NCBI RefSeq assembly: GCF_000424065.1
Contig: NZ_KE384128.1
Span: forward strand, 14,194 to 67,758
Source of the DNA: Selenomonas ruminantium subsp. ruminantium ATCC 12561
Lineage (GTDB): Bacteria > Bacillota > Negativicutes > Selenomonadales > Selenomonadaceae
Length of the DNA: 53,565 bases
Reading direction: 5' to 3'
Shown piece after piece: positions 18,308-26,923 of the stretch. The stretch's first letter is position 1, and each line of letters starts with the position of its first letter. The notes under the pieces were generated by a model. The model saw nothing but the letters and a program-made list of their open reading frames with translations, did no database searches and had not been told where the DNA came from. Position numbers and translations under genes: made by a program.

Positions 18308-20158
18308 CTATTGTTCCTCTTTAGAATCAACCAACTGCTTACTTTTGTAAGTCGGTATCATATGTTTTAAAGTTTTAAGAATAGTTATTTTGTCCGTGGT
18401 TTCGTTTAACTTTTTCAAACTTTCCTTTAAATCTTGCTCATCCAATGGCTGAATATGGGCCTTGAAGATTTTCTTGTGTTTGGTACTGGTTGTACCTTCT
18501 TCACTGGTTAAGAGTTCTTCGTAGAGCTTTTCGCCGGGGCGCAGGCCAGTGTAGGTTATCTTGATGTCCTTGCCCGGTGTAAATCCGTGAAGCCGGATGA
18601 GGTCTTCGGCCATATCTTTGATTTTTACCGGCTTGCCCATATCAAAGAGGAAGACTTCGCCACCTTCAGCCTGACTGCCGGCCTGCAGAACCAGTTGGAC
18701 GGCTTCGGGAATGGTCATGAAGAATCTCGTCATATCCTTATGTGTAACGGTTACCGGGCCGCCTGCGGCAATCTGTTTTTCGAAGAGCGGCACTACACTG
18801 CCTCGGCTACCCAGAACGTTACCAAAGCGAACCGTTACGAACTTTGTATTGCTATGCTGATTGATTTCCTGCAGAACCAACTCTGCCGTACGCTTGGTCG
18901 CGCCCATTACGCTGGTTGGATTAACTGCTTTATCCGTGGAAATCAACACAAAGATTTCCGCATGGTTTGCGTCGGCTAGTTCAGCTACATTCTGCGTACC
19001 GAATACGTTGTTGCGGATGGCTTCATCCGGCTGGATTTCCATCAGCGGTACATGTTTATGGGCAGCTGCATGGAATACGACCTGTGGCTGGAACTTCTGA
19101 AAGATTCGTGCCATACGTTCCTTGTCGGTGATATTGGCAATGACCGTATGGTAGGTCTGTTCCGGGAATTTGCGTTTTAGTTCCTGATGGATTTCGTAGA
19201 TGCTGTTTTCGCCGCGGCCCAACAGGATGATTTCCTTGGCACCTACCCGGCTAATCTGACGGCTGATTTCGGAACCAATGGAACCGCCTGCGCCAGTAAT
19301 GAGCACCGTTTTGCCAGCAATATAGTTGGTGATTTTCGCAAAATCCAAATGGATGGGGTCGCGGCGCAAAAGGTCTTCCAAGCGGATTTCGCGCATTTCC
19401 CCCATATTGGTTTCATCCGTTACCATTTCATAGATGCCCGGCATAATGCGTACCTTGGCCCCTGTTTGACGGCATTGGTTGTCAATATGCCGGATGGTGT
19501 CACCATCTGCCGAAGGAATTGCGATAACAATTTCATCTACTTTGTTGACTTTGACAATCTGCGATAATTCGTTAATCGTGCCTAAGATGGGGAACCCCGC
19601 CAACCGGCCATTTTTCTTTTTTTCATCATCATCCACAAAGCCAATAATATTTGTAGTAGCGGCTGCATTCTGTTCCAGTTCCCGCACCAGCAAAGCACCA
19701 GCATCACCGGCACCGACAATGACTAGATTTTCCTTACCGCCCTTGGATTCAGTAACCATGTCCAAATTAATCTTGAACATAAGACGAATCGCACCAATAG
19801 CGCTGATACTGAGCAGCCAGGTGAGGATAATCACACTTCTGGGCACAGGAATCTCTGCCATCAAAGTAACTATGAAAATCAAGGCCTGTGCCAATGTCAC
19901 AGCGCCGACGATGGCGATTAAGTCACGTATGCGGGCATAATGCCAAATGCGGTGATATAAGCCGTAGAAATAAAAGATACCGATATTAATTAGTACCATC
20001 CATGGCAGGCAACTGCGGAAGGTTAAATAATCCAATTCCGGAATTGTGCCTTCATAACGCAGGAGCATGGCCAATATGGGAACGACAGCCAAAATTGCGG
20101 CGTCAATTAAAATCAGCTTTATTTTGTCTCGAATTTGTCCCAAATAACTCACTATCAT
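18308..20158 (-). CDS. Membrane-bound UDP-GlcNAc 4,6-dehydratase, WbpM/CapD/PglF family
   Basis: A 616-residue protein with four N-terminal transmembrane helices (residues 14-130). A CoA-binding-like Rossmann unit follows (VGAGDAGALLVREL, about 148-160), and then a catalytic SDR domain from about residue 290 (ITGAGGSIGSEISRQ, STDKAVNPTSVMGATKR). Family members convert UDP-GlcNAc to the 4-keto-6-deoxy sugar at the membrane. Together with the soluble FnlA, the locus has two dehydratases, which suggests two different 6-deoxy-amino sugars in the glycan. Its start overlaps the end of wzz by 4 bases. Confidence 0.93.
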   Translation of the reverse strand: MIVSYLGQIRDKIKLILIDAAILAVVPILAMLLRYEGTIPELDYLTFRSCLPWMVLINIGIFYFYGLYHRIWHYARIRDLIAIVGAVTLAQALIFIVTLMAEIPVPRSVIILTWLLSISAIGAIRLMFKINLDMVTESKGGKENLVIVGAGDAGALLVRELEQNAAATTNIIGFVDDDEKKKNGRLAGFPILGTINELSQIVKVNKVDEIVIAIPSADGDTIRHIDNQCRQTGAKVRIMPGIYEMVTDETNMGEMREIRLEDLLRRDPIHLDFAKITNYIAGKTVLITGAGGSIGSEISRQISRVGAKEIILLGRGENSIYEIHQELKRKFPEQTYHTVIANITDKERMARIFQKFQPQVVFHAAAHKHVPLMEIQPDEAIRNNVFGTQNVAELADANHAEIFVLISTDKAVNPTSVMGATKRTAELVLQEINQHSNTKFVTVRFGNVLGSRGSVVPLFEKQIAAGGPVTVTHKDMTRFFMTIPEAVQLVLQAGSQAEGGEVFLFDMGKPVKIKDMAEDLIRLHGFTPGKDIKITYTGLRPGEKLYEELLTSEEGTTSTKHKKIFKAHIQPLDEQDLKESLKKLNETTDKITILKTLKHMIPTYKSKQLVDSKEEQ

Positions 20159-21489
20159 GCCTCTTCTCGTTTATATTGAATAAGTCCATAGCCAAAACTG
20201 ATTAAACAGCCGATAACAAAACCAATGGCGGTAATCAACAGCTTTTTCGGTCCTGCCGGTTTATCTTCATCCGGCAGATCTGCTGGGTCGATAACCTGAA
20301 TATCCATAGACTCCATAGCCTCTTTGATCTTGCTGTCTTCACATTGCTTGACCAGGCTGCTGTAGATTCCCTCTTTAATACTGACCTCACGCTGAAGGCT
20401 GAGGTATTCCAACATTTCCTGAGGGAAGTTTTCCAGTTCTTTTTCCTTTTCTGCTCTGCGGTCCTTAATGGCGGCTTCACTGGCCTGCGCAACGGCTATG
20501 CTGGCTTCTGCATTGGCTTGAGTCTTAATTAAGTCAGCCTGAGCAGGATTGATACTGGTATATTGAGAAGCAACAATGGTATTGACTTCTTCGGATAGTT
20601 TCTGTTGCAGTGCAGCAATTCTTTCCTGCGCAGAAATCACACTTGGATGTTCTTCTGTATAGCGTTCCCGCAGGCCAACCAAGTTCACCTGAGCATCAAC
20701 AATCTGTTTGCGCAGTGCCATGACATTAGCATTATCGTTGATATGAAAAGCCTGGCTACTGCTGCGCATATCACCGAGTTTTGCCGATACGCTTTCGAGT
20801 TTTGCCTGATTGGCTTTTTGCTGCACAACCATATTACCGAGAGCGTCATCAAAGGCATTCATTTTGGCTACGGCAGCTTTTGCCTGAGTATCTGGACTGT
20901 AGACCTTGTGTTTTTGCTGGTATTCCGCAAATTTCGTACGGGCATCTTCGGCCTCTTGTTTTGATTCGCTTATACGTTCGTCAAGAAACTTGATTAACGT
21001 GCTCTGGGTCTGCTTAGCTTTATCGGTCTGCATAGCAAGGAAGTTGTCCACAACGTTTTGGCTGATCATCTGTGCCTCTTCCGGGCTCTTGCCTGTAGCT
21101 GTGACAGTAATCAGGTTCGTCTGCTTGGTATTTTCGATTTTGAGAAATTTCTTGGCAAAATCCTTGGCCTCTGGCTTTTTCTTTTCATCTTCCCATTCCA
21201 TCTGGTCGATAATCGGTTCCAGAACAGTGCGGGATTTCATCAGTTCGATGAAGTTAAGCTCTGCTCCGCCCGAACCACCGCCCAGCATAGCGGCCATCGC
21301 AGCCGCACCACCAACACCTGTGTTGCTACGCGTCTGCACCAAAGTGGTGGATTCATACGTTTTCGGCAAAGCCAATGACACGATAAGTGCCAGTGCTGTA
21401 CAGCCGCCCACAATAACACCTACAGTCTTGCGGCGGTCGTATAGGATATGCATTAATCTACCGAGGTCAATGCTTTCTTCGTTTTCCAT
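20155..21489 (-). CDS. wzz: Polysaccharide chain-length determinant, Wzz family with GNVR domain
   Basis: A 444-residue protein with transmembrane helices at about 23-42 and 415-437 and a long periplasmic coiled-coil between them. The N-terminal part has ALPKTYESTTLVQTR, and a Gly/Ala-rich insert follows. The region before the second helix carries PDEDKPAGPKKLL, which is the Pro-rich Wzz signature. No tyrosine-kinase domain is attached and no kinase gene is in the locus. This is the first gene of the operon: ATG at 21489 with AAGGAG upstream, and a sigma-A promoter about 75 bases before it. Confidence 0.9.
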   Translation of the reverse strand: MENEESIDLGRLMHILYDRRKTVGVIVGGCTALALIVSLALPKTYESTTLVQTRSNTGVGGAAAMAAMLGGGSGGAELNFIELMKSRTVLEPIIDQMEWEDEKKKPEAKDFAKKFLKIENTKQTNLITVTATGKSPEEAQMISQNVVDNFLAMQTDKAKQTQSTLIKFLDERISESKQEAEDARTKFAEYQQKHKVYSPDTQAKAAVAKMNAFDDALGNMVVQQKANQAKLESVSAKLGDMRSSSQAFHINDNANVMALRKQIVDAQVNLVGLRERYTEEHPSVISAQERIAALQQKLSEEVNTIVASQYTSINPAQADLIKTQANAEASIAVAQASEAAIKDRRAEKEKELENFPQEMLEYLSLQREVSIKEGIYSSLVKQCEDSKIKEAMESMDIQVIDPADLPDEDKPAGPKKLLITAIGFVIGCLISFGYGLIQYKREEA

Positions 21490-21559
21490 GGTTAAACTTC
21501 GCTCCTTATTGTGTCACTATGTGTTCTTGTATTGTTATTTGTCACACTTTGCAACTCCT

Positions 21560-21588
21560 ATTATATGTTTCAGTACATCATAAGTCAA
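21560..21588 (-). promoter_or_regulatory. Sigma-A promoter of the polysaccharide operon
   Basis: On the reverse strand TTGACT (21588-21583), a 17-base spacer and a perfect TATAAT (21565-21560). The predicted start near 21553 leaves a leader of about 60 bases before wzz. It is the only strong promoter seen ahead of the roughly 20-kb operon. Confidence 0.8.
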
Positions 21589-21602
21589 TATAATATGTTT
21601 CA
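21563..21602. repeat. Two direct TGAAACATAT repeats, 30 bp apart, around the operon promoter
   Basis: The 10-mer TGAAACATAT (reverse strand) occurs at 21602-21593 and 21572-21563. One copy is just upstream of the -35 box and the other overlaps the -10 box. The 30-bp distance is close to three helical turns, so both face the same side of the DNA, as expected for an operator bound by a dimer or by cooperating regulators. The divergent XRE regulator is an obvious candidate. Confidence 0.6.
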
Positions 21603-21616
21603 TTATGACCCTATTT

Positions 21617-21646
21617 TTACCACAATGAACAATGTTTACATATAAT
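21617..21646 (+). promoter_or_regulatory. Predicted promoter of the XRE regulator
   Basis: TTACCA (21617-21622), an 18-base spacer and TATAAT (21641-21646). The start would be near 21653, leaving a very short leader that contains AAGGAG at 21665-21670. Confidence 0.55.
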
Positions 21647-21660
21647 GTAGGTAGTTTTAC

Positions 21661-22053
21661 TTGCAAGGAGTGATTCACATCGAAAACAAGCTTCAATATT
21701 TACGGGAACTGCGCGATTGGAAACAGCAAGATGTAGCCGATGCCTTAGGTGTCAGTCGTTCTACCTATGCCAATTATGAATCTGGGCGCAGAGCTCCTGA
21801 CCTCAGCATTCTGATGAACTTAGCCGATATTTACGGTATTTCCCTGGATGAACTGACCGGGCATAAGGTAAAGCAGGCCAACAGCCTGCAGCTCACCAAT
21901 CAGGCCTTGCGTCTGCTCAAGAGTTTCAATCAGCTGCCCCTTCATGCGCAGGAATGGTATATTGCCCATATGGCATTTGATGTTAAAGAAAAGCACTATG
22001 CACTGGGAATGCAGCCAGCTACGGTTGCGGATAAAATGGACATAAAAAAATAG
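21661..22053 (+). CDS. XRE-family helix-turn-helix regulator
   Basis: About 125-130 residues. The N-terminal Cro/CI helix-turn-helix (LQYLRELRDWKQQDVADALGV, then SRSTYANYESGRRAPDLSIL) is intact, followed by a helical C-terminal half. It is divergent from the polysaccharide operon with 170 bases between the starts and may regulate it through the direct repeats there. The start is unclear: the frame opens at TTG 21661 and has GTG at 21670. The only good Shine-Dalgarno site (AAGGAG, 21665-21670) is eight bases before an ATC at 21679, which would give a normal IENKLQ N-terminus. The gene ends inside the stem of a terminator. Confidence 0.85.
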   Translation: MQGVIHIENKLQYLRELRDWKQQDVADALGVSRSTYANYESGRRAPDLSILMNLADIYGISLDELTGHKVKQANSLQLTNQALRLLKSFNQLPLHAQEWYIAHMAFDVKEKHYALGMQPATVADKMDIKK

Positions 22054-22090
22054 GCATTTCGATTGCTGTTAATCGAAATGCCTATTTTTT
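22044..22090. terminator. Bidirectional terminator between XRE and MFS genes
   Basis: Perfect stem AATAGGCATTTCGATT / AATCGAAATGCCTATT with loop GCTGTT and A/T runs on both sides. It overlaps the stop codon of the XRE gene and also faces the 3' end of the MFS gene. Confidence 0.92.
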
Positions 22091-22111
22091 ATTATGATAT
22101 TTTTTACCGGA

Positions 22112-23449
22112 TTATTCCGTTGCCAAAACGGCTTCTTCTTCCGCTTTCAGCTGGGCCATATCCTCGCGGACCTGTCCATTCCAGCGGTATTTGACAGTCA
22201 GCACCAGTACAGCGGCAGCAAGCATAAAGGCGGCCATGATGTAGTAGCCTAAATCAAAGGCGCCGGTACTCTTCTGCACCCAGGCCATCATATTGGGGCC
22301 TACCCAGCCGCCGATATTGCCGCAGGAATTAATGAGGGCAACAGAAGCTGCAGCCGCAGGGCCAGTCAGGAAGGTGGTCGGAATCGTCCACCAAACGCCC
22401 ATTGCAGCATAGATGCCGATAGCGGATAAGCAGACGAGGAACAGCGCCATGCCCATGCTGTCCACGAGTGGCGAACAACCAAGACCCACGGCACCAACCA
22501 GGAGTGCTCCTGCTACATGCCAAACTTTATCGCCGGTCTTTGTGGAGGTATGACCGATGATGACCTGCACCACGAGCGCCGCCAGCATCGGAATGGCGAT
22601 AGCCCCGCCCAGAAGGGAAGTCGACCAGCCGGAAAGGCCTTTGAGTACGGTGGGCATCCAGAAGTTAAAGCCCCAAAAACCGACAACCCAGAGGAAATAA
22701 ATCAGACAGAGTTTCAACACCTTAGGTTCACAGAAGGCCTGCCAAACAGTGTATTTCTTGACGCGATGCATAGCTGCCTGTTCTTCTTCATATACTTTGT
22801 TGAGATATGCCTTTTCCTCTGCGGTCAGCCAAGCAGCCTGTTCCGGACGGTCTTTGACGGCAAAGAAGAAGTAAACCGCAAAAAGCAGTGCCGGCAAAGC
22901 TTCCAATATAAAGAGTTCCTGCCAGCCATGCAGGCCGAACAACGAGGTTTCGAGCAGGACGCCGGCCAGCGGTGCACCGACAATCGTGGAAATCAATAGC
23001 GACGTCAGCATAAGCGAAGTGGCTCTTGCGCGCTCCCCTGCGGCAAACCAGCGCGGGAATAATACCGAATAGATTACCGGATACAAGCTGGCTTCTGACG
23101 CCCCCAGCAGGAAACGGCACAGATAGAATTCCGACGGTGTTTTGACAAAGGCCATATACACGCACACCAATCCCCAGGTGAACATGATACGGGCAATCCA
23201 CTTCGTTGCCGAGAACTTCGCCGCCACCAGCGAACCCGGCACTTCAAAGAGCAAATAGCCGATGAAGAAAATTCCGGCCCCCATGCCGAAGATTTCCGGT
23301 GTCAGCCATGGCATATCCTCCGTCATGGTGAGTTTGGCATAGGCCACATTCACCCGGTCGATACAGGCGATAATGGATACCAAAAACACCGGCAGAATGA
23401 TGCGCCAGTCCCGTTTGCTTTTTAAGCGTTCAAGATTTACAGCTTCCAT
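22112..23449 (-). CDS. MFS transporter, anion:cation symporter (ACS)-like family
   Basis: A 445-residue carrier with 12 predicted transmembrane helices. The N-terminal part (RDWRIILPVFLVSIIACIDRVNVAYA) and later RFLLGASEASLYPVIYS are typical of the ACS group, which moves organic anions such as sugar acids, tartrate, phthalate or pantothenate. The substrate cannot be read from the sequence. It is preceded by GGAGG and by a complete T-box leader with its own promoter. This is unusual for this family and suggests that expression follows the charging of one tRNA. Confidence 0.85.
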   Translation of the reverse strand: MEAVNLERLKSKRDWRIILPVFLVSIIACIDRVNVAYAKLTMTEDMPWLTPEIFGMGAGIFFIGYLLFEVPGSLVAAKFSATKWIARIMFTWGLVCVYMAFVKTPSEFYLCRFLLGASEASLYPVIYSVLFPRWFAAGERARATSLMLTSLLISTIVGAPLAGVLLETSLFGLHGWQELFILEALPALLFAVYFFFAVKDRPEQAAWLTAEEKAYLNKVYEEEQAAMHRVKKYTVWQAFCEPKVLKLCLIYFLWVVGFWGFNFWMPTVLKGLSGWSTSLLGGAIAIPMLAALVVQVIIGHTSTKTGDKVWHVAGALLVGAVGLGCSPLVDSMGMALFLVCLSAIGIYAAMGVWWTIPTTFLTGPAAAASVALINSCGNIGGWVGPNMMAWVQKSTGAFDLGYYIMAAFMLAAAVLVLTVKYRWNGQVREDMAQLKAEEEAVLATE

Positions 23450-23489
23450 AATGATTCCTCCCCAATATAAGTCCTATATATAATGAAAT

Positions 23490-23519
23490 AAAAAAAGCCC
23501 GTCCCGCAAAGGGACGGAC
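23490..23519 (-). terminator. T-box-controlled terminator
   Basis: GC-rich 9-bp hairpin followed by seven T on the reverse strand, about 40 bases before the MFS start codon. It competes with the T-box antiterminator. Confidence 0.9.
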
Positions 23520-23790
23520 TCATTATCCGTGTTACCACCCAAATTCCCTGCGCAAGAGCAGGGCACTCTGCAACGTACCAACATACGCGGCTTCTGTAAC
23601 GGGAAACGCCCGTGGCCGCTTACTGAATTTGACTATGCAAATACTTCAGCGCCATACCTCAAGGATGATTTTCCATTTGCGCTGGACTATCGGCTTCCAC
23701 CTTTCCGACTCGCTGGCAATCCGCTGACAAATTTACTCTTTCCTATCATCGATTGTATTCTATATGGAGATTTTTGTTTTCCAAATCACA
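23490..23790 (-). promoter_or_regulatory. T-box riboswitch leader of the MFS gene
   Basis: Read on the reverse strand, the leader has the stem I hallmarks: AGAGTA near the base, then CAGCGAGTCGG, GGTGGAAGCCGA. It also has the T-box antiterminator sequence GGGTGGTAACACGG at 23540-23527, followed by a terminator hairpin (GTCCGTCCC / GGGACGGGC plus T-run) at 23519-23490. The UGGU in the T-box implies a tRNA with discriminator A. The specifier triplet cannot be fixed by eye. In the lower 3' side of stem I (TGGAAAATCATCC) the readings ATC (Ile) and AAA (Lys) agree with an A discriminator, while GGA (Gly) does not. Confidence 0.88.
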
Positions 23791-23796
23791 TAACAC

Positions 23797-23825
23797 ATAC
23801 TAGCACTGAAGTGTAAACTTGTCAA
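23797..23825 (-). promoter_or_regulatory. Sigma-A promoter of the T-box/MFS unit
   Basis: Perfect TTGACA (23825-23820), a 17-base spacer and TAGTAT (23802-23797) on the reverse strand, placing the start near 23790 just before stem I of the T-box. Confidence 0.85.
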
Positions 23826-23932
23826 CGATATTTTCAAAATTCTGCAGGATTCTTTTACTTTTTCACGAAGTATATGGTAAAAAACCAATCTGTCCAGCAG
23901 ATTTATCACGGAAGAAAGCGAGTGTGATCACT

Positions 23933-25984
23933 ATGCCTAAGGGCAGCATCAAGACATTATTTGTGGTCAGCATTATACTGCTCACCGGTATACTTCTCAG
24001 TATACAAACCTTTATCAATATCAGCCAGTTCAAAGGCGGTATGGAAACACAGGTCAAAGCGACTTTGGAAAGTCACGCCGGAGAAATCACCGGCAAGCTG
24101 GATCAGCGGATTTTGCAGGTGGCACAAAAGACCAGCGGGCTTGCCTTAGGGGTCAGCCAGCTGAAGGATTATGATACCGATGTCATGTTTGGCATGGCGG
24201 ACGGTTATGTACTCTCCGACCCACTGATTATCGGCAGCGGTTTTTGGTTTGAACCCTTTGCCTATGACGAGGACATTGAATATTATGGCCCCTATCGCAC
24301 CAAGGGTAATGACAATAAAGTTTCTCTCGACATGAGCTACAGCAATGCCGAATACGGTTACACCAAATTTGACTGGTATCTGAATGCCATGAAGTCTCCC
24401 GGTACAGTTGCCTGGACAGGGCCCTATCTGGACGAAGTGAGCCATACGACCATGCTCACCTCCGCAGCCGCCATCCAGAAAAATGGTAAGCCTGTCGGCA
24501 CAGTCACCTTGGATATCGGCATTACGGAACTGGAAGATTATGTCAAGAACATCACCATCGGCAACAGCGGTTATGCCTTCCTCGTCAGTCAGGACGGATT
24601 CTATCTTGCCTCGAAAGATGACAGCAAGAATATGAAGGCCAAAATCACTGAGGAGAGCAATAAGGATTTAAGCGCCTTAGGCCAGAAAATTGTCGGCCTG
24701 AAAAATCTTGAACTCGTGGAAACCGATGTTTTCGGTGAAGACAGCTATGTGATGGGTGTCCCCCTCTGCATTGATAATATGAAGCTCGTGCTCGTAGCCC
24801 CCAAGGCTGATTATCAGGAAGCAATCACCAATTCCATCTACACCAGCATCATCATGTCGATTTTGGTTATGATTATCCTCTGTGCGGCCATGATTGCTAT
24901 CTTCAATCGGCGGGTTGGCACCCCGATTGCCCATTTGATGGAAGAAGCCAGCAAAGTAGCCGCTGGCGATTTGACGCGCAAGGTGAATATCACCGCCAAT
25001 GATGAAATGGGGACACTGGGAGAGGCCCTCAATCATATGATTGAAAATATCCGCGGCGTTATCGGTCATGTAAATGATATGACCCAGCACGTAGCGGAAG
25101 CCAGCGACCAGCTCACCACCAGTGCCGACCAGTCAGCGCAGGCCTCTCATATGGTCGCAGAAAGCATCGTATCCATCGCTGAAGGTGCCAGCGAACAGGC
25201 TGTCGAAGCCAGCAACATTCAAAATACCGCTGAAGAAGTGACCAGCACGGCGCAGCATATCGTCAGCGGCACCCAAAAAGTACTGGACCATGCCATCAGC
25301 GCCCGGGATAAAATCGACACCGGACGCGGGGCTATTCAGGAAGCGGTTCGGCAGATGAACAACATCACGGCTACTACCGACAGCATTCAGGAATCCATCA
25401 ACAAGCTGAACACCAGTTCCCAGCAGATTGCTGATATCGTCGAGATGATTACAAGCATTGCGGAACAAACCAACCTGCTGGCCCTCAATGCGGCGATTGA
25501 AGCCGCCCGCGCAGGCGAAGCCGGCCGTGGCTTTGCGGTAGTTGCCGACGAAGTCCGGAAACTGGCCGAAAGCTCCAATCAGTCCTCTCAGCAGATTGCC
25601 CAGCTGGTACAAGGCAATCTCAGCGACATGAAATCTGCCGTGGAAGCCAGCAGCAGCGGTGCCCAAAGCGTACAGGCAGGCATCGACACGGTGCAGTCGG
25701 CTGACCAGGTATTTGCCGAAATTGTCACGGTTATTGATGACCTGACGGAGCAAATCAAGAAAATCGCTCAGGGCATTGAATCCATGGCCAAGGAAAACGA
25801 GAATATGCTCAAAGCCAGCATCAACATTGCCGGCACCAGCGGCAAGAACTCGGACGAAGCCCAGTCCGTATCGGCTGCCGGTGAGGAGCAGAGTGCTTCC
25901 ATGCACGAAATCTCCGATGCCGCCCGCAATCTTGCCCAGCTGGCCAGCGATTTGCAGACCGAAATGAACAAGTTCAAACTTTAA
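23933..25984 (+). CDS. Methyl-accepting chemotaxis protein with periplasmic dCache-like domain
   Basis: A 683-residue receptor. N-terminal transmembrane helix (about 7-30), an extracytoplasmic region of about 260 residues with the double-Cache pattern (GSGFWFEPF, then [38 protein letters not shown]), a second helix around 300-322, a HAMP segment ([20 protein letters not shown]) and the signalling tip [21 protein letters not shown]. It should sense a small organic ligand and signal to CheA. The ligand is unknown. Start: ATG at 23933 or GTG at 23924, which has GGAAG nine bases upstream. Longer in-frame starts overlap the divergent MFS promoter and are unlikely. Confidence 0.9.
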   Translation: MPKGSIKTLFVVSIILLTGILLSIQTFINISQFKGGMETQVKATLESHAGEITGKLDQRILQVAQKTSGLALGVSQLKDYDTDVMFGMADGYVLSDPLIIGSGFWFEPFAYDEDIEYYGPYRTKGNDNKVSLDMSYSNAEYGYTKFDWYLNAMKSPGTVAWTGPYLDEVSHTTMLTSAAAIQKNGKPVGTVTLDIGITELEDYVKNITIGNSGYAFLVSQDGFYLASKDDSKNMKAKITEESNKDLSALGQKIVGLKNLELVETDVFGEDSYVMGVPLCIDNMKLVLVAPKADYQEAITNSIYTSIIMSILVMIILCAAMIAIFNRRVGTPIAHLMEEASKVAAGDLTRKVNITANDEMGTLGEALNHMIENIRGVIGHVNDMTQHVAEASDQLTTSADQSAQASHMVAESIVSIAEGASEQAVEASNIQNTAEEVTSTAQHIVSGTQKVLDHAISARDKIDTGRGAIQEAVRQMNNITATTDSIQESINKLNTSSQQIADIVEMITSIAEQTNLLALNAAIEAARAGEAGRGFAVVADEVRKLAESSNQSSQQIAQLVQGNLSDMKSAVEASSSGAQSVQAGIDTVQSADQVFAEIVTVIDDLTEQIKKIAQGIESMAKENENMLKASINIAGTSGKNSDEAQSVSAAGEEQSASMHEISDAARNLAQLASDLQTEMNKFKL

Positions 25985-25985
25985 T

Positions 25986-26024
25986 AAAAAAATCCCCCGC
26001 GATGGCAGTCGCAGGGGATTTTTT
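25986..26024. terminator. Bidirectional terminator between chemoreceptor and phosphorylase genes
   Basis: AAAAAATCCCC and GGGGATTTTTT flank an inner GCGA/TCGC pair. The core CCCCCGCGATGGCAGTC is identical to that of the terminator at 48666-48699. Confidence 0.9.
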
Positions 26025-26032
26025 GTACCTCA

Positions 26033-26884
26033 TTATCCTTTTGCCGATACCTCGTTGTAAACGTCCTTGAGCAGGGTTTCCTTGCGCAGGGACCGGCATT
26101 CGCAATGATGTTCCTCAGCATCAATCGTGCGAATGGTTTCGAGGATAATCTCACCAATCATCGGCGCATCATCGTAGAAGATATCCGCCATATCCTGATG
26201 GGACCATTTTTCCTTGATGCCTTCGCCGTAATTCACCGTGAAGTACAGCCCTGCATAGCAGGCGCCGATTTCCCGTGCTAGATAGACTTCGGGGCAGATG
26301 CTCTGCCCTACGATATCGGCATGACCATTCAGCATAGCAACTTCTGCCGGGCTTTCAAAATGACGGCCATCGGTCACCGCATAGGTACCGCGGGTGAACA
26401 CTCTTCCGTCAAAACGCTTTTTCGTGGAGGCAATCAGGGCCTTGCGCATTTCCGGACACAGGGCATCTCGCATAACCAGCAGATACCGTCCGTCCAGCAT
26501 AACATCCTTGCGCACCGACAAATCGAGATAATCGTCGGGGATAATGAAATCCCGCAAGTCCAGGAGCTTGTTGACTGTACCGACACCGCCCTCGGAAATA
26601 ATGCGCTTGACACCGGCTTCGCGGAAAACCCAGAATACCTGCCGCGAAGCATCTGCACGGGTTACACCGCTGCGCCAGCCGTGCATTTTAACCGTGAGCA
26701 CGCGCTTTTCGCCCACACGGAACAGCCGCATAGCCGGGCTTTCGCCGTAAGGCGTGTCAAAGCGCAGATTGTCGGCTAAAATTTCCACATCATCGGCTTT
26801 GACATTTGCCGGAAAATTACTGGAAAGTGTCCCCGATCCGCCGACGACAGCGTAGGCGGCTGCAGGAATTTTATTGTCTGTCAT
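26033..26884 (-). CDS. MTAP/PNP-family nucleoside phosphorylase, divergent
   Basis: A 283-residue protein with the fold signatures of the methylthioadenosine phosphorylase family: AVVGGSGT near the N-terminus, DTPYGESP, KMHGWRSG where the family has RHGRxH, and ESPAEVAMLNGHADIVGQSICPEVYLAREIG. Near residue 230 it has FTVNYGEGI where adenine-specific enzymes have a TDYDxW segment. An Asn at this point is found in 6-oxopurine-specific relatives such as methylthioinosine phosphorylase. It follows mqnC on the same strand, 39 bases away with AAAGGAG before its ATG, so it probably belongs to the menaquinone unit. A role in removing the purine from futalosine is an inference. Confidence 0.75.
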   Translation of the reverse strand: MTDNKIPAAAYAVVGGSGTLSSNFPANVKADDVEILADNLRFDTPYGESPAMRLFRVGEKRVLTVKMHGWRSGVTRADASRQVFWVFREAGVKRIISEGGVGTVNKLLDLRDFIIPDDYLDLSVRKDVMLDGRYLLVMRDALCPEMRKALIASTKKRFDGRVFTRGTYAVTDGRHFESPAEVAMLNGHADIVGQSICPEVYLAREIGACYAGLYFTVNYGEGIKEKWSHQDMADIFYDDAPMIGEIILETIRTIDAEEHHCECRSLRKETLLKDVYNEVSAKG

Positions 26885-26923
26885 AATCGTAACTCCTTTC
26901 GCCTTCCCCTCTGGGGAAGGCTT

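Noticed and set aside
23529-23816. 95-codon forward ORF
   Set aside because: It lies wholly on the opposite strand of the T-box leader. Its sequence is explained by RNA structure and not by a protein.
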